Positions 46,101-58,300 of a DNA stretch of 64,000 nucleotides are shown here, piece after piece. The position numbers and the translations under genes were made by a program. Positions within the stretch are counted from its first letter, which is position 1, and each line of letters begins with the position of its first letter. This stretch comes from Arion vulgaris. Taxonomy: Eukaryota; Mollusca; Gastropoda; Stylommatophora; Arionidae. Location of the stretch: the NCBI GenBank assembly GCA_020796225.1, contig CM036756.1, positions 47,285,363 to 47,349,362 on the forward strand, given 5' to 3'. The notes beneath the pieces are model-generated. The model saw only the letters and a program-made list of their open reading frames with translations. It did not search any database and was not told the origin of the DNA.

Positions 46101-46427
46101 GGCGGGCTCCATGGCCAAGTTGTTCAGACGTTTGTATGTTGTTCTGAAGGTTATGGCGGGCTCCATGGCCAAGTTGTTCAGACGTTTGTATGTTGTTCTG
46201 AAAGTTATGGCGGGCTCCATGGCCAAGTTGTTCAGACGTTTGTATGTTGTTCTGAAGGTTATGGCGGGCTCCATGGCCAAGTTGTTCAGACGTTTGTATG
46301 TTGTTCTGAAGGTTATGGCGGGCTCCATGGCCAAGTTGTTCAGACGTTTGTATGTTGTTCTGAAAGTTATGGCGGGCTCCATGGCCAAGTTGTTCAGACT
46401 TTTGTATGTTGTTCTGAAAGTTATGGG
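43180..46427. repeat. Tandem array, 54-bp unit, about 60 copies, with higher-order duplication
   Basis: The unit contains ttatggcgggctccatggcc, aagttgttcagacgtttgta and tgttgttctgaag. Special short-unit modules (repeats of ccatggacaagttatggcgg) occur at about 44697-44810 and again at about 45780-45893. They are about 1.08 kb apart, with the same surrounding variant pattern, so a block of about 20 units was duplicated. As 54 bp is 18 codons, frames up to 765 codons are open on both strands; none is a gene. Confidence 0.98.
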
Positions 46428-46756
46428 TTTGAAACATGTGTAATTTTTCATGAGATTCCTTGGATTATTGTTAGAGCTACGGAGTTCGTGCTTTGGGTAG
46501 CACTCTCGGCAGATGTTGTACCATCTCTGCCGACAGGGACGGAGTCTTATGGAGAAACCCGGTGCAATGAAGTCAATCCTTCGCCGTTAAATCCTTTATT
46601 ATTTGAGAATCTTGGTTGCGGGAATTGAACCCACATCTTTTCGATGAGAAAAGTGAACATTTTATTCATTGTGAACTACTTTGTCACACGAACTCTTTCT
46701 CTGAGAACAAACAAAAAGGAAAAGAGAATAAAATCCACTATTGATGTGCTTGATAT
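46428..46756. other. Spacer with dispersed-repeat core and a tRNA-like segment
   Basis: Contains the gctacggagttcgtg core at 46474-46490 and the loose match to 31275-31370. The tRNA-like segment at 46605-46690 is described separately. No host gene. Confidence 0.4.
46605..46690 (-). other. tRNA-like segment, anticodon-loop CAT
   Basis: On the minus strand a good T-arm (gtggg ttcaatt cccgc, 46618-46634) and a perfect anticodon stem (ctttt ctcatcg aaaag, 46637-46653) are present, with CAT in the anticodon position. Upstream is the box A-like tagttcacaatg. Only 2 nt separate the anticodon arm and the T-arm (5 is normal) and the acceptor stem does not pair. It is therefore a pseudo-tRNA or SINE head rather than a working tRNA-Met. 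Confidence 0.5.
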
Positions 46757-47158
46757 TTTTCTCCCAACTTGAAATATCAGCTGACTTATACTTTTACAAT
46801 AACCATGGCAACGATTCTCAACCTTCTTCCAACTTGAAATATCAGCTGACTTATACTTTTACAATAACCATGGCAACGATTCTCAACCTTCTTCCAACTT
46901 GAAATATCAGCTGACTTATACTTTTACAATAACCATGGCAACGATTCTCAACCTTCTTCCAACTTGAAATATCAGCTGACTTATACTTTTACAATAACCA
47001 TGGCAACGATTCTCAACCTTCTTCCAACTTGAAATATCAGCTGACTTATACTTTTACAATAACCATGGCGACGATTCTCAACCTTCTTCCAACTTGAAAT
47101 ATCAGCTGACTTATACTTTTACAATAACCATGGCAACGATTCTCAACCTTCTTCCAAC
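46757..47158. repeat. Tandem array, 65-bp unit, about 6 copies
   Basis: The unit contains caacttgaaatatcagctga, cttatacttttacaataacc and atggcaacgattctcaacct. Copies are almost identical (one atggcgacg variant). Confidence 0.96.
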
Positions 47159-47439
47159 TCAGATAGTTATTACACTTGACTTATCAGCTTGTTGACTATG
47201 AAATCGTCGGTATATTTCTTCTTTTCGTTCGCTGTTATTTAATATTAAAACACGGAGTCTTGTTCACTGGATATATATGTTATTGTGTTTGTTAGTTCAT
47301 CGAGACCTTCAAAGTGGCGATGTTTCATGCGCAATTGACTCACGAGGTGTTAAAAATTAAATAATATCAGATGAAACTCATATCCCGTTGTTCTAAGCAG
47401 CATATCAATGACATACTTACTTGTTAGTCAGTAGAGATA
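47159..47439. other. Single-copy spacer
   Basis: No gene or element recognised. Confidence 0.35.
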
Positions 47440-47554
47440 TGCGATAGCGTAGTAAGTAGGAGTCACGTTAGGTAGTGATTAATACACTTAGAACCACGGT
47501 TCAATTCGTTACTGAGAGTGGGATTGTTTTCACCACCGTAACATATCACAGGTC
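47440..47554 (+). other. Possible tRNA-derived SINE head
   Basis: gatagcgtagtaagtagg (box A-like) is followed at 47501 by cggttcaattcg (close match to box B). No second copy of the downstream body was found in the window. Confidence 0.4.
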
Positions 47555-47766
47555 TACTGAATCTCATTTGGGTACCAGAACAACAAGGGAAGTCAAGACG
47601 GACGGTATAATGTTGACCTCACTTGGGTACCAGAACAACACGGGAAGTCAAGACGGACGGTATAATGTTGACCTCACTTGGGTACCAGAACAACACTGGA
47701 AAGTCAAGACGGACGGCATAATGTTGACCTCACTTGGGTACCAAAGAAACACTGGAAAGTCAAGGT
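47555..47766. repeat. Tandem array, 55-bp unit, about 4 copies
   Basis: The unit contains acctcacttgggtaccagaa and gtcaagacggacggtataat. Copies differ at a few sites. Confidence 0.94.
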
Positions 47767-48281
47767 AGCCTGCGGGATATTGTTCAAGTCATCCACCGTT
47801 TGCTGATGGTCAAAGAAAACGAACATAACACAGGATTTCCCAATATACCGCATGGTATGAAAACGAGTTCTTTTAATTTGTTAATAAGTCTTGAATGCCA
47901 CTAACAAACTTTTTCTTCAGTACGTGGCACATGAAACCACACTAAGAAATACTGATATGAAAAAAATCGAATTCTGGTAAGAATATATCAAGAGTTTGAA
48001 ATGATCTGATCTTATTTTGAAGATAGTCTAGAATACAGCATATATCAACAAAGCTCAGGTTGTCCATCATTAATCGAAGATTCGCCCATGTGCTCTCGGG
48101 AGCAAGGAATAGTAACACTGCTCACATACAAGGCATGTCGTAGGAGGCGACTGAGGTAGGGCCAGGAAACACCTAGTAAATAAAGCTTGAGAAATCGGAT
48201 GTGTAGGCCTACTTATAGAGGCATAACTGTACAACATGCAATCGGTCTTGGGCACATATCGCATACATATCACAAAGAATG
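47767..48281. other. Single-copy spacer
   Basis: About 510 bp; no gene or element recognised. Confidence 0.35.
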
Positions 48282-48484
48282 TTTTTTTTTTCTCTGATCC
48301 AGAAGCACTTGAGTTTTCAGCTCTTCGGCTCCGTGCCATCAACATCGTTACTCTTCGGTTCGGTGCACGAACACCGTAAATCTGAGGGAATTGTGGCATT
48401 TTCTGCCATCCCGCGAATTGAACCGCACATACAGAGGATAGTCACCGTAGTCCAACGCGCAACGAACACGCTGGGCCAGAGGTG
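48282..48484 (-). mobile_element. tRNA-derived SINE, family S1, copy 3
   Basis: T-run at 48282-48291, then (minus-strand sense) the body phrases cggtgttcgtgcaccgaacc and gatgttgatggcacggagcc, and the tRNA-like head with gttgcgcgttggac (box A region) and cggttcaattcgcg (box B). It is the most diverged of the three copies. No clear target duplication was found. Confidence 0.9.
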
Positions 48485-48534
48485 ATAGATATTGGTTGAA
48501 AAGTGATATGAATTAATCTAAGAAGAAGATAAAT

Positions 48535-48695
48535 ATGAGTATTATCACAGATTATTTATCTAAAGGAAAGATGCCTTTCAAGTATAGTCATTTTTAACAG
48601 ATTATTCTATCTAAAGGAAAGATGCCTTTCAAGTATAGTCATTTTTAACAGATTATTATATCTAAAGGAAAGATGCCTTTCAAGTATAGTCATTT
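48535..48695. repeat. Short tandem repeat, about 51-bp unit, 3 copies
   Basis: The unit contains atctaaaggaaagatgcctt and tcaagtatagtcatttttaa. It passes directly into the 34-bp array. Confidence 0.94.
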
Positions 48696-51655
48696 TTAAC
48701 ATTACAAAGTTCTCTGTTCTTCCTTATAACTAAACATTACAAAGTTATCTGTTCTCCCTATAACTAAACATTGGAAAGTTCTCTGTTCTCCTTATAACTA
48801 AACATTACAAAGTTCTCTGTTCTCCCTATAACTAAACATTGGAAAGTTCTCTGTTCTCCTTATAACTAAACATTACAAAGTTCTCTGTTCTCCTTATAAC
48901 TAAACATTACAAAGTTCTCTGTTCTCCCTATAACTAAACATTACAAAGTTATCTGTTCTCCTATAACTAAACATTACAAAGTTCTCTGTTCTCCTATAAC
49001 TAAACATTACAAAGTTCTCTGTCTCTATAACTAACATTAAGTTCTCTGTTCTCCCTATAACTAAACATTACAAAGTTCTCTGTTCTTCCTATAACTAAAC
49101 ATTACAAAGTTCTCTGTTCTCCCTATAACTAAACATTACAAAGTTCTCTGTTCTTCCTATAACTAAACATTACAAAGTTCTCTGTTCTTCCTATAACTAA
49201 ACATTACAAAGTTCTCTGTTCTCCCTATAACTAAACATTACAAAGTTCTCTGTTCTTCCTATAACTAAACATTACAAAGTTCTCTGTTCTCTCTATAACT
49301 AAACATTACAAAGTTCTCTGTTCTCTCTATAACTAAACATTACAAAGTTCTCTGTTCTCTCTATAACTAAACATTACAAAGTTCTCTGTTCTCTCTATAA
49401 CTAAACATTACCAAGTTCTCTGTTCTCTCTATAACTAAACATTGGAAAGTTCTCTGTTCTCTCTATAACTAAACATTACAAAGTTCTCTGTTCTCTCTAT
49501 AACTAAACATTACAAAGTTCTCTGTTCTCCCAATAACTAAACATTACAAAGTTCTCTGTTCTCTCTATAACTAAACATTACAAAGTTCTCTGTTCTCCCT
49601 ATAACTAAACATTGCAAAGTTCTCTGTTCTCCTTATAACTAAACATTACAAAGTTCTCTGTTCTCTCTATAACTAAACATTACAAAGTTCTCTGTTCTCT
49701 CTATAACTAAACATTACAAAGTTCTCTGTTCTCTCTATAACTAAACATTACAAAGTTCTCTGTTCTCTCTATAACTAAACATTACATAGTTCTCTGTTCT
49801 CTCTATAACTAAACATTGCAAAGTTCTCTGTTCTCCTTATAACTAAACATTACAACGTTCTCTGTTCTCCCTATAACTAAACATTACAAAGTTCTCTGTT
49901 CTCTTTATAACTAAACATTACAAAGTTCTCTGTTCTCTCTATAACTAAACATTACAAAGTTCTCTGTTCTCCTTATAACTAAACATTACATAGTTCTCTG
50001 TTCTTCCTATAACTAAACATTACAAAGTTCTCTGTTCTCCTTATAACTAAACATTACAAAGTTCACTGTTCTTCCTATAACTAAACATTACAAAGTTCTC
50101 TATTCTTCCTATAACTAAACATTGCAAAGTTCTCTGTTCTTCCTATAACTAAACATTGCAAAGTTCTCTGTTCTCCTTATAACTAAACATTACAAAGTTC
50201 TCTGTTCTCTCTATAACTAAACATTACAAAGTTCTCTGTTCTCTCTATAACTAAACATTACAAAGTTCTCTGTTCTCCCTATAACTAAACATTACAAAGT
50301 TCTCTGTTCTTCTTATAACTAAACATTACAAAGTTCTCTGTTCTCCTTATAAGTAAACATTACAAAGTTCTCTGTTCTCTCTATAACTAAACATTACAAA
50401 GTTCTCTGTTCTCTCTATAACTAAACATTACAAAGTTCTCTGTTCTCTCTATAACTAAACATTGCAAAGTTCTCTGTTCTTCCTATAACTAAACATTGCA
50501 AAGTTCTCTGTTCTTCCTATAACTAAACATTACAAAGTTCTCTGTTCTCTCTATAACTAAACATTACAAAGTTCTCTGTTCTCCCTATAACTAAACATTA
50601 CAAAGTTCTCTGTTCTCCCTATAACTAAACATTACAAAGTTCTCTTTTCTCCTATAACTAAACATTACAAAGTTCTCTGTTCTCCTTATAACTAAACATT
50701 ACAAAGTTCTCTGTTCTTCCTATAACTAAACATTACAAAGTTCTCTGTTCTCTCTATAACTAAACATTACAAAGTTCTCTGTTCTCCCTATAACTAAACA
50801 TTACAAAGTTCTCTGTTCTCCTTATAACTAAACATTACAAAGTTCTCTGTTCTTCATATAACTAAACATTACAAAGTTCTCTGTTCTTCCTATAACTAAA
50901 CATTACAAAGTTCTCTGTTCTCCTTATAACTAAACATTACAAAGTTCTCTGTTCTCCTTATAACTAAACATTACAAAGTTCTCTGTTCTCCTTATAACTA
51001 AACATTACAAAGTTCTCTGTTCTTCATATAACTAAACATTACAAAGTTCTCTGTTCTTCCTATAACTAAACATTACAAAGTTCTCTGTTCTCCTTATAAC
51101 TAAACATTACAAAGTTCTCTGTTCTTCCTATAACTAAACATTACAAAGTTCTCTGTTCTCCTTATAACTAAACATTGGAAAGTTCTCTGTTCTCCCTATA
51201 ACTAAACATTACAAAGTTCTCTGTTCTCCTTATAACTAAACATTACAAAGTTCTCTGTTCTTCCTATAACTAAACATTACAAAGTTCTCTGTTCTCTCTA
51301 TAACTAAACATTACAAAGTTCTCTGTTCTCCCTATAACTAAACATTACAAAGTTCTCTGTTCTCTCTATAACTAAACATTACAAAGTTCTCTGTTCTCCC
51401 TATAACTAAACATTACAAAGTTCTCTGTTCTTCCTATAACTAAACATTACAAAGTTCTCTGTTCTCTCTATAACTAAACATTACAAAGTTCTCTGTTCTC
51501 CCTATAACTAAACATTGGAAAGTTCTCTGTTCTCTCTATAACTAAACATTACAAAGTTCTCTGTTCTCCTTATAACTAAACATTACAAAGTTCTCTGTTC
51601 TCCTTATAACTAAACATTACAAAGTTCTCTGTTCTCCCTATAACTAAACATTGGA
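48696..51655. repeat. Tandem array, 34-bp unit, about 87 copies
   Basis: The unit contains attacaaagttctctgttct and ccctataactaaac. The main variation is at ctccct/cttcct/ctctct/ctcctt and attacaaag/attggaaag/attgcaaag. Block repeats of variant patterns are visible (for example around 50820 and 51000). There is a short degenerate patch at 49020-49050. Confidence 0.97.
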
Positions 51656-51751
51656 AAGCTCTGTTCTCAGAATAACTAAACGTGTAGAGTTTTTGGTTCT
51701 AAACTAAAATCAGCATTTGGTTTCTACAACAACATTCATTTATATTAAGTA

Positions 51752-51980
51752 TCTGTTGTTTGTCACTCTAGTTTATTGTATGATGTATGTTTGTCACTCT
51801 AGTTTATTGTATGATGTATGTTTGTCACTCTAGTTTATTGTATGATGTATGTTTGTCACTCTAGTTTATTGTATGATGTATGTTTGTCACTCTAGTTTAT
51901 TGTATGATGTATGTTTGTCACTCTAGTTTATTGTATGATGTATGTTTGTCACTCTTGTTTATTGTATGATGTATGTTTCT
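51752..51980. repeat. Tandem array, 31-bp unit, about 7-8 copies
   Basis: The unit contains tttattgtatgatgtatgtt and tgtcactctag. Copies are almost identical, with one c-to-t variant near the right end. Confidence 0.96.
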
Positions 51981-52382
51981 CATGACTGTAATATTATGTC
52001 TTCAATATGCATATTAACTTATGTGCATATTCTCAGGAAGTATGTACATTCTCTATGGGACACTGCGTTAATACTATGTGTCACGACATACATCTGTGTT
52101 TTATTATCTTTTGTGTATGTAAATTTAGTACAGTACATGTTGCCATTCTCGTTAATTCTTCTACTTTGCAATGCAAAATAATCTAACTTTAAATATATAC
52201 ATGTGTTACTGCGGATGACAGAGAAATACTGCACACTAGTAACAATGTGTGAGAATTAAACGTGGTATTTCAATGGCGACCCAAGCTGAAAGAACACTTG
52301 GCAAAATGGTCACAATTGTGACCTCGTAAAAGTGGAAAGAATAACTTTGGTAGATGATATCATGACCAGCTTCCACATTGTT
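51981..52382. other. Single-copy spacer
   Basis: Overlapping frames of 71-79 codons on both strands have no recognisable domain. No gene supported. Confidence 0.35.
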
Positions 52383-55300
52383 ATTTATAGTTCTTTGAAG
52401 GCAATCTAGAGATTAAGGAATCTATAGTTCTTTGAAGGCAATCTAGAGATTAAGGAATCTATAGTTCTTTGAAGGCAATCTAGAGATTAAGGAATCTATA
52501 GTTCTTTGAAGGCAATCTAGAGATTAAGGAATCTATAGTTCTTTGAAGGCAATCTAGAGATTAAGGAATCTATAGTTCTTTGAAGGCAATCTAGAGATTA
52601 AGGAATCTATAGTTCTTTGAAGGCAACTGAGATTAAGGAATCTATAGTTCTTTGAAGGCAATCTAGAGATTAAGGAATCTATAGTTCTTGAAGCAATCTA
52701 GAGATTGGAATCTAATTCTTTAAGCAATCAGGATTAGAATCATAGTTCTTGAAGCACTGAATTAAGAATCTATAGTTCTTTGAAGGCAATCTAGAGATTA
52801 AGGAATCTATAGTTCTTTGAAGGCAATCTAGAGATTAAGGAATCTATAGTTCTTTGAAGGCAATCTAGAGATTAAGGAATCTATAGTTCTTGAAGGCAAT
52901 CTAGATTAAAGGAACAATTCTTAAGGCATCGATTAAGGATCTATAGTTCTTGAAGGCAATCTAGAGATTAAGGAATCTATAGTTCTTTAAGGCAATCTAG
53001 AGATTAAGAATCTATAGTTCTTTGAAGGCAATCTAGAGATTAAGAATCTATAGTTCTTTGAAGGAATCTAGAGATTAAGGAATCTATAGTTCTTTGAAGG
53101 AATCTAGAGTTAAGGAATCTATAGTTCTTTGAAGGCAATCTAGAGATTAAGGAATCTATAGTTCTTTGAAGGCAATCTAGAGATTAAGGAATCTATAGTT
53201 CTTTGAAGGCAATCTAGAGATTAAGAATCTATAGTTCTTGAAGGCAATTCTAGAGATTAAGGAATCTATAGTTCTTTGAAGGCAATCTAGAGATTAAGGA
53301 ATCTATAGTTCTTTGAAGGCAATCTAGAGATTAAGGAATCTATAGTTCTTTGAAGGCAATCTAGAGATTAAGGAATCTATAGTTCTTTGAAGGCAATCTA
53401 GAGATTAAGGAATCTATAGTTCTTTGAAGGCAATCTAGAGATTAAGGAATCTATAGTTCTTGAAGGATCAGAGATTAAGAATCTATAGTTCTTGAAGGCA
53501 ATCTAGAGATTAAGGAATCTATGTTCTTTGAAGGCAATCTAGAGATTAAGGAATCATAGTTCTTGAGGCAATCTAGAGATTAAGGAATCTATAGTTCTTG
53601 AAGGCAATCTAGAATTAAGGAATTTTATAGTTCTTTGAAGCAATCTAGAGATTAAGGAATCTATAGTTCTTTGAAGGCAATCTAGAGATTAAGGAATCTA
53701 TAGTTCTTTGAAGGCAATCTAGAGATTAAGGAATCTATAGTTCTTTGAAGGCAATCTAGAGATTAAGGAATCTATAGTTCTTTGAAGGCAATCTAGAGAT
53801 TAAGGAATCTATAGTTCTTTGAAGGCAATCTAGAGATTAAGGAATCTATAGTTCTTTGAAGGCAATCTAGAGATTAAGGAATCTATAGTTCTTTGAAGGC
53901 AATCTAGAGATTAAGGAATCTATAGTTCTTTGAAAGCAATCTAGAGATTAAGGAATCTATAGTTCTTTGAAGGCAATCTAGAGATTAAGGAATCTATAGT
54001 TCTTTGAAGGCAATCTAGAGATTAAGGAATCTATAGTTCTTTGAAGGCAATCTAGAGATTAAGGAATCTATAGTTCTTTGAAGGCAATCTAGAGATTAAG
54101 GAATCTATAGTTCTTTGAAGGCAATCTAGAGATTAAGGAATCTATAGTTCTTTGAAGGCAATCTAGAGATTAAGGAATCTATAGTTCTTTGAAGGCAATC
54201 TAGAGATTAAGGAATCTATAGTTCTTTGAAGGCAATCTAGAGATTAAGGAATCTATAGTTCTTTGAAGGCAATCTAGAGATTAAGGAATCTATAGTTCTT
54301 TGAAGGCAATCTAGAGATTAAGGAATCTATAGTTCTTTGAAGGCAATCAGGATTAGGAATCTATAGTTCTTTGAAGGCAATCTAGGGATTAAGGAATCTA
54401 TAGTTCTTTGAAGGCAATCTAGAGATTAAGGAATCTATAGTTCTTTGAAGGCAATCTAGAGATTAAGGAATCTATAGTTCTTTGAAGGCAATCTAGAGAT
54501 TAAGGAATCTATAGTTCTTTGAAGGCAATCTAGAGATTAAGGAATCTATAGTTCTTTGAAGGCAATCTAGAGATTAAGGAATCTATAGTTCTTTGAAGGC
54601 AATCTAGAGATTAAGGAATCTATAGTTCTTTGAAGGCAATCTAGAGATTAAGGAATCTATAGTTCTTTGAAGGCAATCTAGAGATTAAGGAATCTATAGT
54701 TCTTTGAAGGCAATCTAGAGATTAAGGAATCTATAGTTCTTTGAAGGCAATCTAGAGATTAAGGAATCTATAGTTCTTTGAAGGCAATCTAGAGATTAAG
54801 GAATCTATAGTTCTTTGAAGGCAATCTAGAGATTAAGGAATCTATAGTTCTTTGAAGGCAATCTAGAGATTAAGGAATCTATAGTTCTTTGAAGGCAATC
54901 TAGAGATTAAGGAATCTATAGTTCTTTGAAGGCAATCTAGAGATTAAGGAATCTATAGTTCTTTGAAGGCAATCTAGAGATTAAGGAATCTATAGTTCTT
55001 TGAAGGCAATCTAGAGATTAAGGAATCTATAGTTCTTTGAAGGCAATCTAGAGATTAAGGAATCTATAGTTCTTTGAAGGCAATCTAGAGATTAAGGAAT
55101 CTATAGTTCTTTGAAGGCAATCTAGAGATTAAGGAATCTATAGTTCTTTGAAGGCAATCTAGAGATTAAGGAATCTATAGTTCTTTGAAGGCAATCTAGA
55201 GATTAAGGAATCTATAGTTCTTTGAAGGCAATCTAGAGATTAAGGAATCTATAGTTCTTTGAAGGCAATCTAGAGATTAAGGAATCTATAGTTCTTTGAA

Positions 55301-57600
55301 GGCAATCTAGAGATTAAGGAATCTATAGTTCTTTGAAGGCAATCTAGAGATTAAGGAATCTATAGTTCTTTGAAGGCAATCTAGAGATTAAGGAATCTAT
55401 AGTTCTTTGAAGGCAATCTAGAGATTAAGGAATCTATAGTTCTTTGAAGGCAATCTAGAGATTAAGGAATCTATAGTTCTTTGAAGGCAATCTAGAGATT
55501 AAGGAATCTATAGTTCTTTGAAGGCAATCTAGAGATTAAGGAATCTATAGTTCTTTGAAGGCAATCTAGGTTAGACATTTAAGCATAATAGTCTATAGTT
55601 CTTTGAAGGCAATCTAGAATTAGAATCTATAGTTCTTGAGGCATCGATGATCTATAGTTCTTTGAAGGCAATCTAGAGATTAAGGAATCTATAGTTCTTT
55701 GAAGGCAATCTAGAGATTAAGGAATCTATAGTTCTTTGAAGGCAATCTAGAGATTAAGGAATCTATAGTTCTTTGGCAACAAATAAATTATTCTTGAAGG
55801 CATCTAAGGAATCTATAGTTCTTTGAAGGCAATCTAGAGATTAAGGAATCTATAGTTCTTTGAAGGCAATCTAGAGATTAAGGAATCTATAGTTCTTTGA
55901 AGGCAATCTAGAGATTAAGGAATCTATAGTTCTTTGAAGGCAATCTAGAGATTAAGGAATCTATAGTTCTTTGAAGGCAATCTAGAGATTAAGGAATCTA
56001 TAGTTCTTTGAAGGCAATCTAGAGATTAAGGAATCTATAGTTCTTTGAAGGCAATCTAGAGATTAGACTATCTTGAAGCAATCTATAGATTTAAGGCAAT
56101 CTATAGCTTAAGGCAATCTATAGATCTTCTTTGAAGGCAATCTAGAATTAAGGAATCTATAGTTCTTTGAAGGCAATCTAGAGATTAAGAATCTATAGTT
56201 CTTAAGCACTGAATTAAAACTATAGTTCTTTGAAGGCAATCTAGAGATTAAGGATCTTAGTTCTTGAAGGCACTAGATTAGAACTATAGTTCTTTAACAA
56301 TCTAGAGATTAAGGAATCTATAGTTCTTTGAAGGCAATCTAGAGATTAAGGAATCTATAGTTCTTTGAAGGCAATCTAGAGATTAAGGAATCTATAGTTC
56401 TTTGAAGGCAATCTAGAGATTAAGGAATCTATAGTTCTTTGAAGGCAATCTAGAGATTAAGGAATCTATAGTTCTTTGAAGGCAATCTAGAGATTAAGGA
56501 ATCTATAGTTCTTTGAAGGCAATCTAGAGATTAAGGAATCTATAGTTCTTTGAAGGCAATCTAGAGATTAAGGAATCTATAGTTCTTTGAAGGCAATCTA
56601 GAATTAAGGAATCTATAGTTCTTTGAAGGCAATCTAGAGATTAAGGAATCTATAGTTCTTTGAAGGCAATCTAGAGATTAAGGAATCTATAGTTCTTTGA
56701 AGCAATCTAGAGATTAAGTCTATAGTTCTTTGAAGGCAACGAGATTAAGAATCTATAGTTCTTTGAAGGCAATCTAGAGATTAAGAATCTATAGTTCTTT
56801 GAAGGCAACTAGAGATTAAGAATCTATAGTTCTTTGAAGGCAATCCTAGAGATTAGGAATCTATAGTTCTTTGAAGGCAATCTAGAGATTAAGGAATCTA
56901 TAGTTCTTTGAAGGCAATCTAGAGATTAAGGAATCTATAGTTCTTTGAAGGCAATCTAGAGATTAAGAATCTATAGTTCTTGAAGGCAATCTAGAGATTA
57001 AGATCATGTTCTGAAGAATCGAATGACTATGTTCTTTGAAGGCAATCTAGAGATTAAGGAATCTATAGTTCTTTGAAGGCACATCTGAGATTAAGGAATC
57101 TATAGTTCTTGAACAACTAGAATAGATCATAGTTCTTTGAAGCAATCTAGAGATTAAGGAATCTATAGTTCTTTGAAGGCAATCTAGAATTAAGACATTC
57201 TTAGCAATCTATTAAGATCTATAGTTCTTTGAAGCATCATTGATCTATAGTTCTTTGAAGGCAATCTAGAGATTAAGGAATCTATAGTTCTTTAAAGCAA
57301 TCTAGAGATTAAAGATCTATAGTTCTTTGAAGGCAATCTAGAATTAAGGAATCTATAGTTCTTTGAAGGCAATCTAGGATTAAGAATCTATAGTTCTTTG
57401 AAGCAATCCTAGAGATTAAGATCTAGTTCTTAACATCAGATTAACATAGCTTTGAAGGCAATCTAGAGATTAAGGAAGTCTATAGTCTTTAAGCACTAGA
57501 TTAAGAATCTAAGCTTCTTGAGGCAATCTAGGATTGGAATCTATATCTTAGCATCTAGAGATTAAGGACTCCACACTAGTTCTTACAACTAGAGATCTAA
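52383..57600. repeat. Large tandem array, 37-bp unit, about 140 copies
   Basis: The unit contains atagttctttgaaggcaatc and tagagattaaggaatct. Long perfect runs (53630-54345, 54370-55565) alternate with bursts of small deletions (52680-52770, 52900-52960, 55570-55660, 55775-55815, 56065-56300). From about 56990 onward damage becomes continuous. Confidence 0.97.
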
Positions 57601-58300
57601 ACACATAGCTTCTTGAACACACTCACACACAGGAATCTCACCTGCTTTACACACATTAAGGATCTCACACACTAGTTCTTAGCACACCTAGGTTCAACAG
57701 CTCTCCATAGCTTCTTCTAGGATCACACTAGCTTCACAACTAGTTCTTCGAACATCTAGCTTTCTCCACTAGCTTCTCACACTAGGAATTAGATCTCACC
57801 TAGTTCTTCACACACTAGTGATCTCAGCAACACTAGCTTCTACAACTAGAGATCTAAGCAATCTATAGTTCTTTGACACAATTCTACACTAGCTTCACAC
57901 ATAGCTTCTTAGCACACTAGGTTCAAAGATCTACATAGCTTCTGACACACTAGATTACACACTAGTTCTAGCAACTAGATTAAACTAGTTCTTTAAGCAC
58001 ACTAGTTCAACATCTAGCTTCTACAACTAGTTAAGGATCTATAGCTTCAAGCACTAGTTCACAGACTAGTTCTGAAGGCACTAGGATTCAACATAGTTCT
58101 TTAGCCAACTAGGATCTAAGCACACTTAAGCTATCTAAACAGCTTAAACTAGCTTTACACAATCTAGATCTCAAGAATCTAACTTTAGCTCTAAGTTAAA
58201 GTCTAGTTCTTGAACACTAGGATTCAGACACTAATCGGGATTGCAATACAGCACACATAGTTTTTCTAACACTAGCATTCTACACCTAGTTCTACACTAG
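57600..58300. repeat. Mosaic transition between 37-bp and 15-bp arrays
   Basis: Pieces of the 37-bp unit (atctatagttctttg, ctagagattaag) are mixed with pieces of the 15-bp unit (agcttctcacacac), often within one degenerate unit, with the share of the latter rising to the right. Shared short words (ctag, agcttct/agttctt) make the change gradual rather than a clean border. Confidence 0.85.

Noticed and set aside
44331..46628. 765-codon open frame across the 54-bp array
   Set aside because: Overlapping frames on both strands are equally open because the unit is 18 codons. There is no non-repeat domain and frame changes coincide with short-unit modules.
46605..46690. Functional tRNA-Met (CAT)
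   Set aside because: The variable loop is only 2 nt and the acceptor stem does not pair, so it is kept as tRNA-like only.
22474..57600. Relationship between the two 37-bp arrays (22474 and 52383), and between the two 54-bp and two 18-bp arrays
   Set aside because: Unit sequences show no similarity on either strand, so equal lengths look coincidental.
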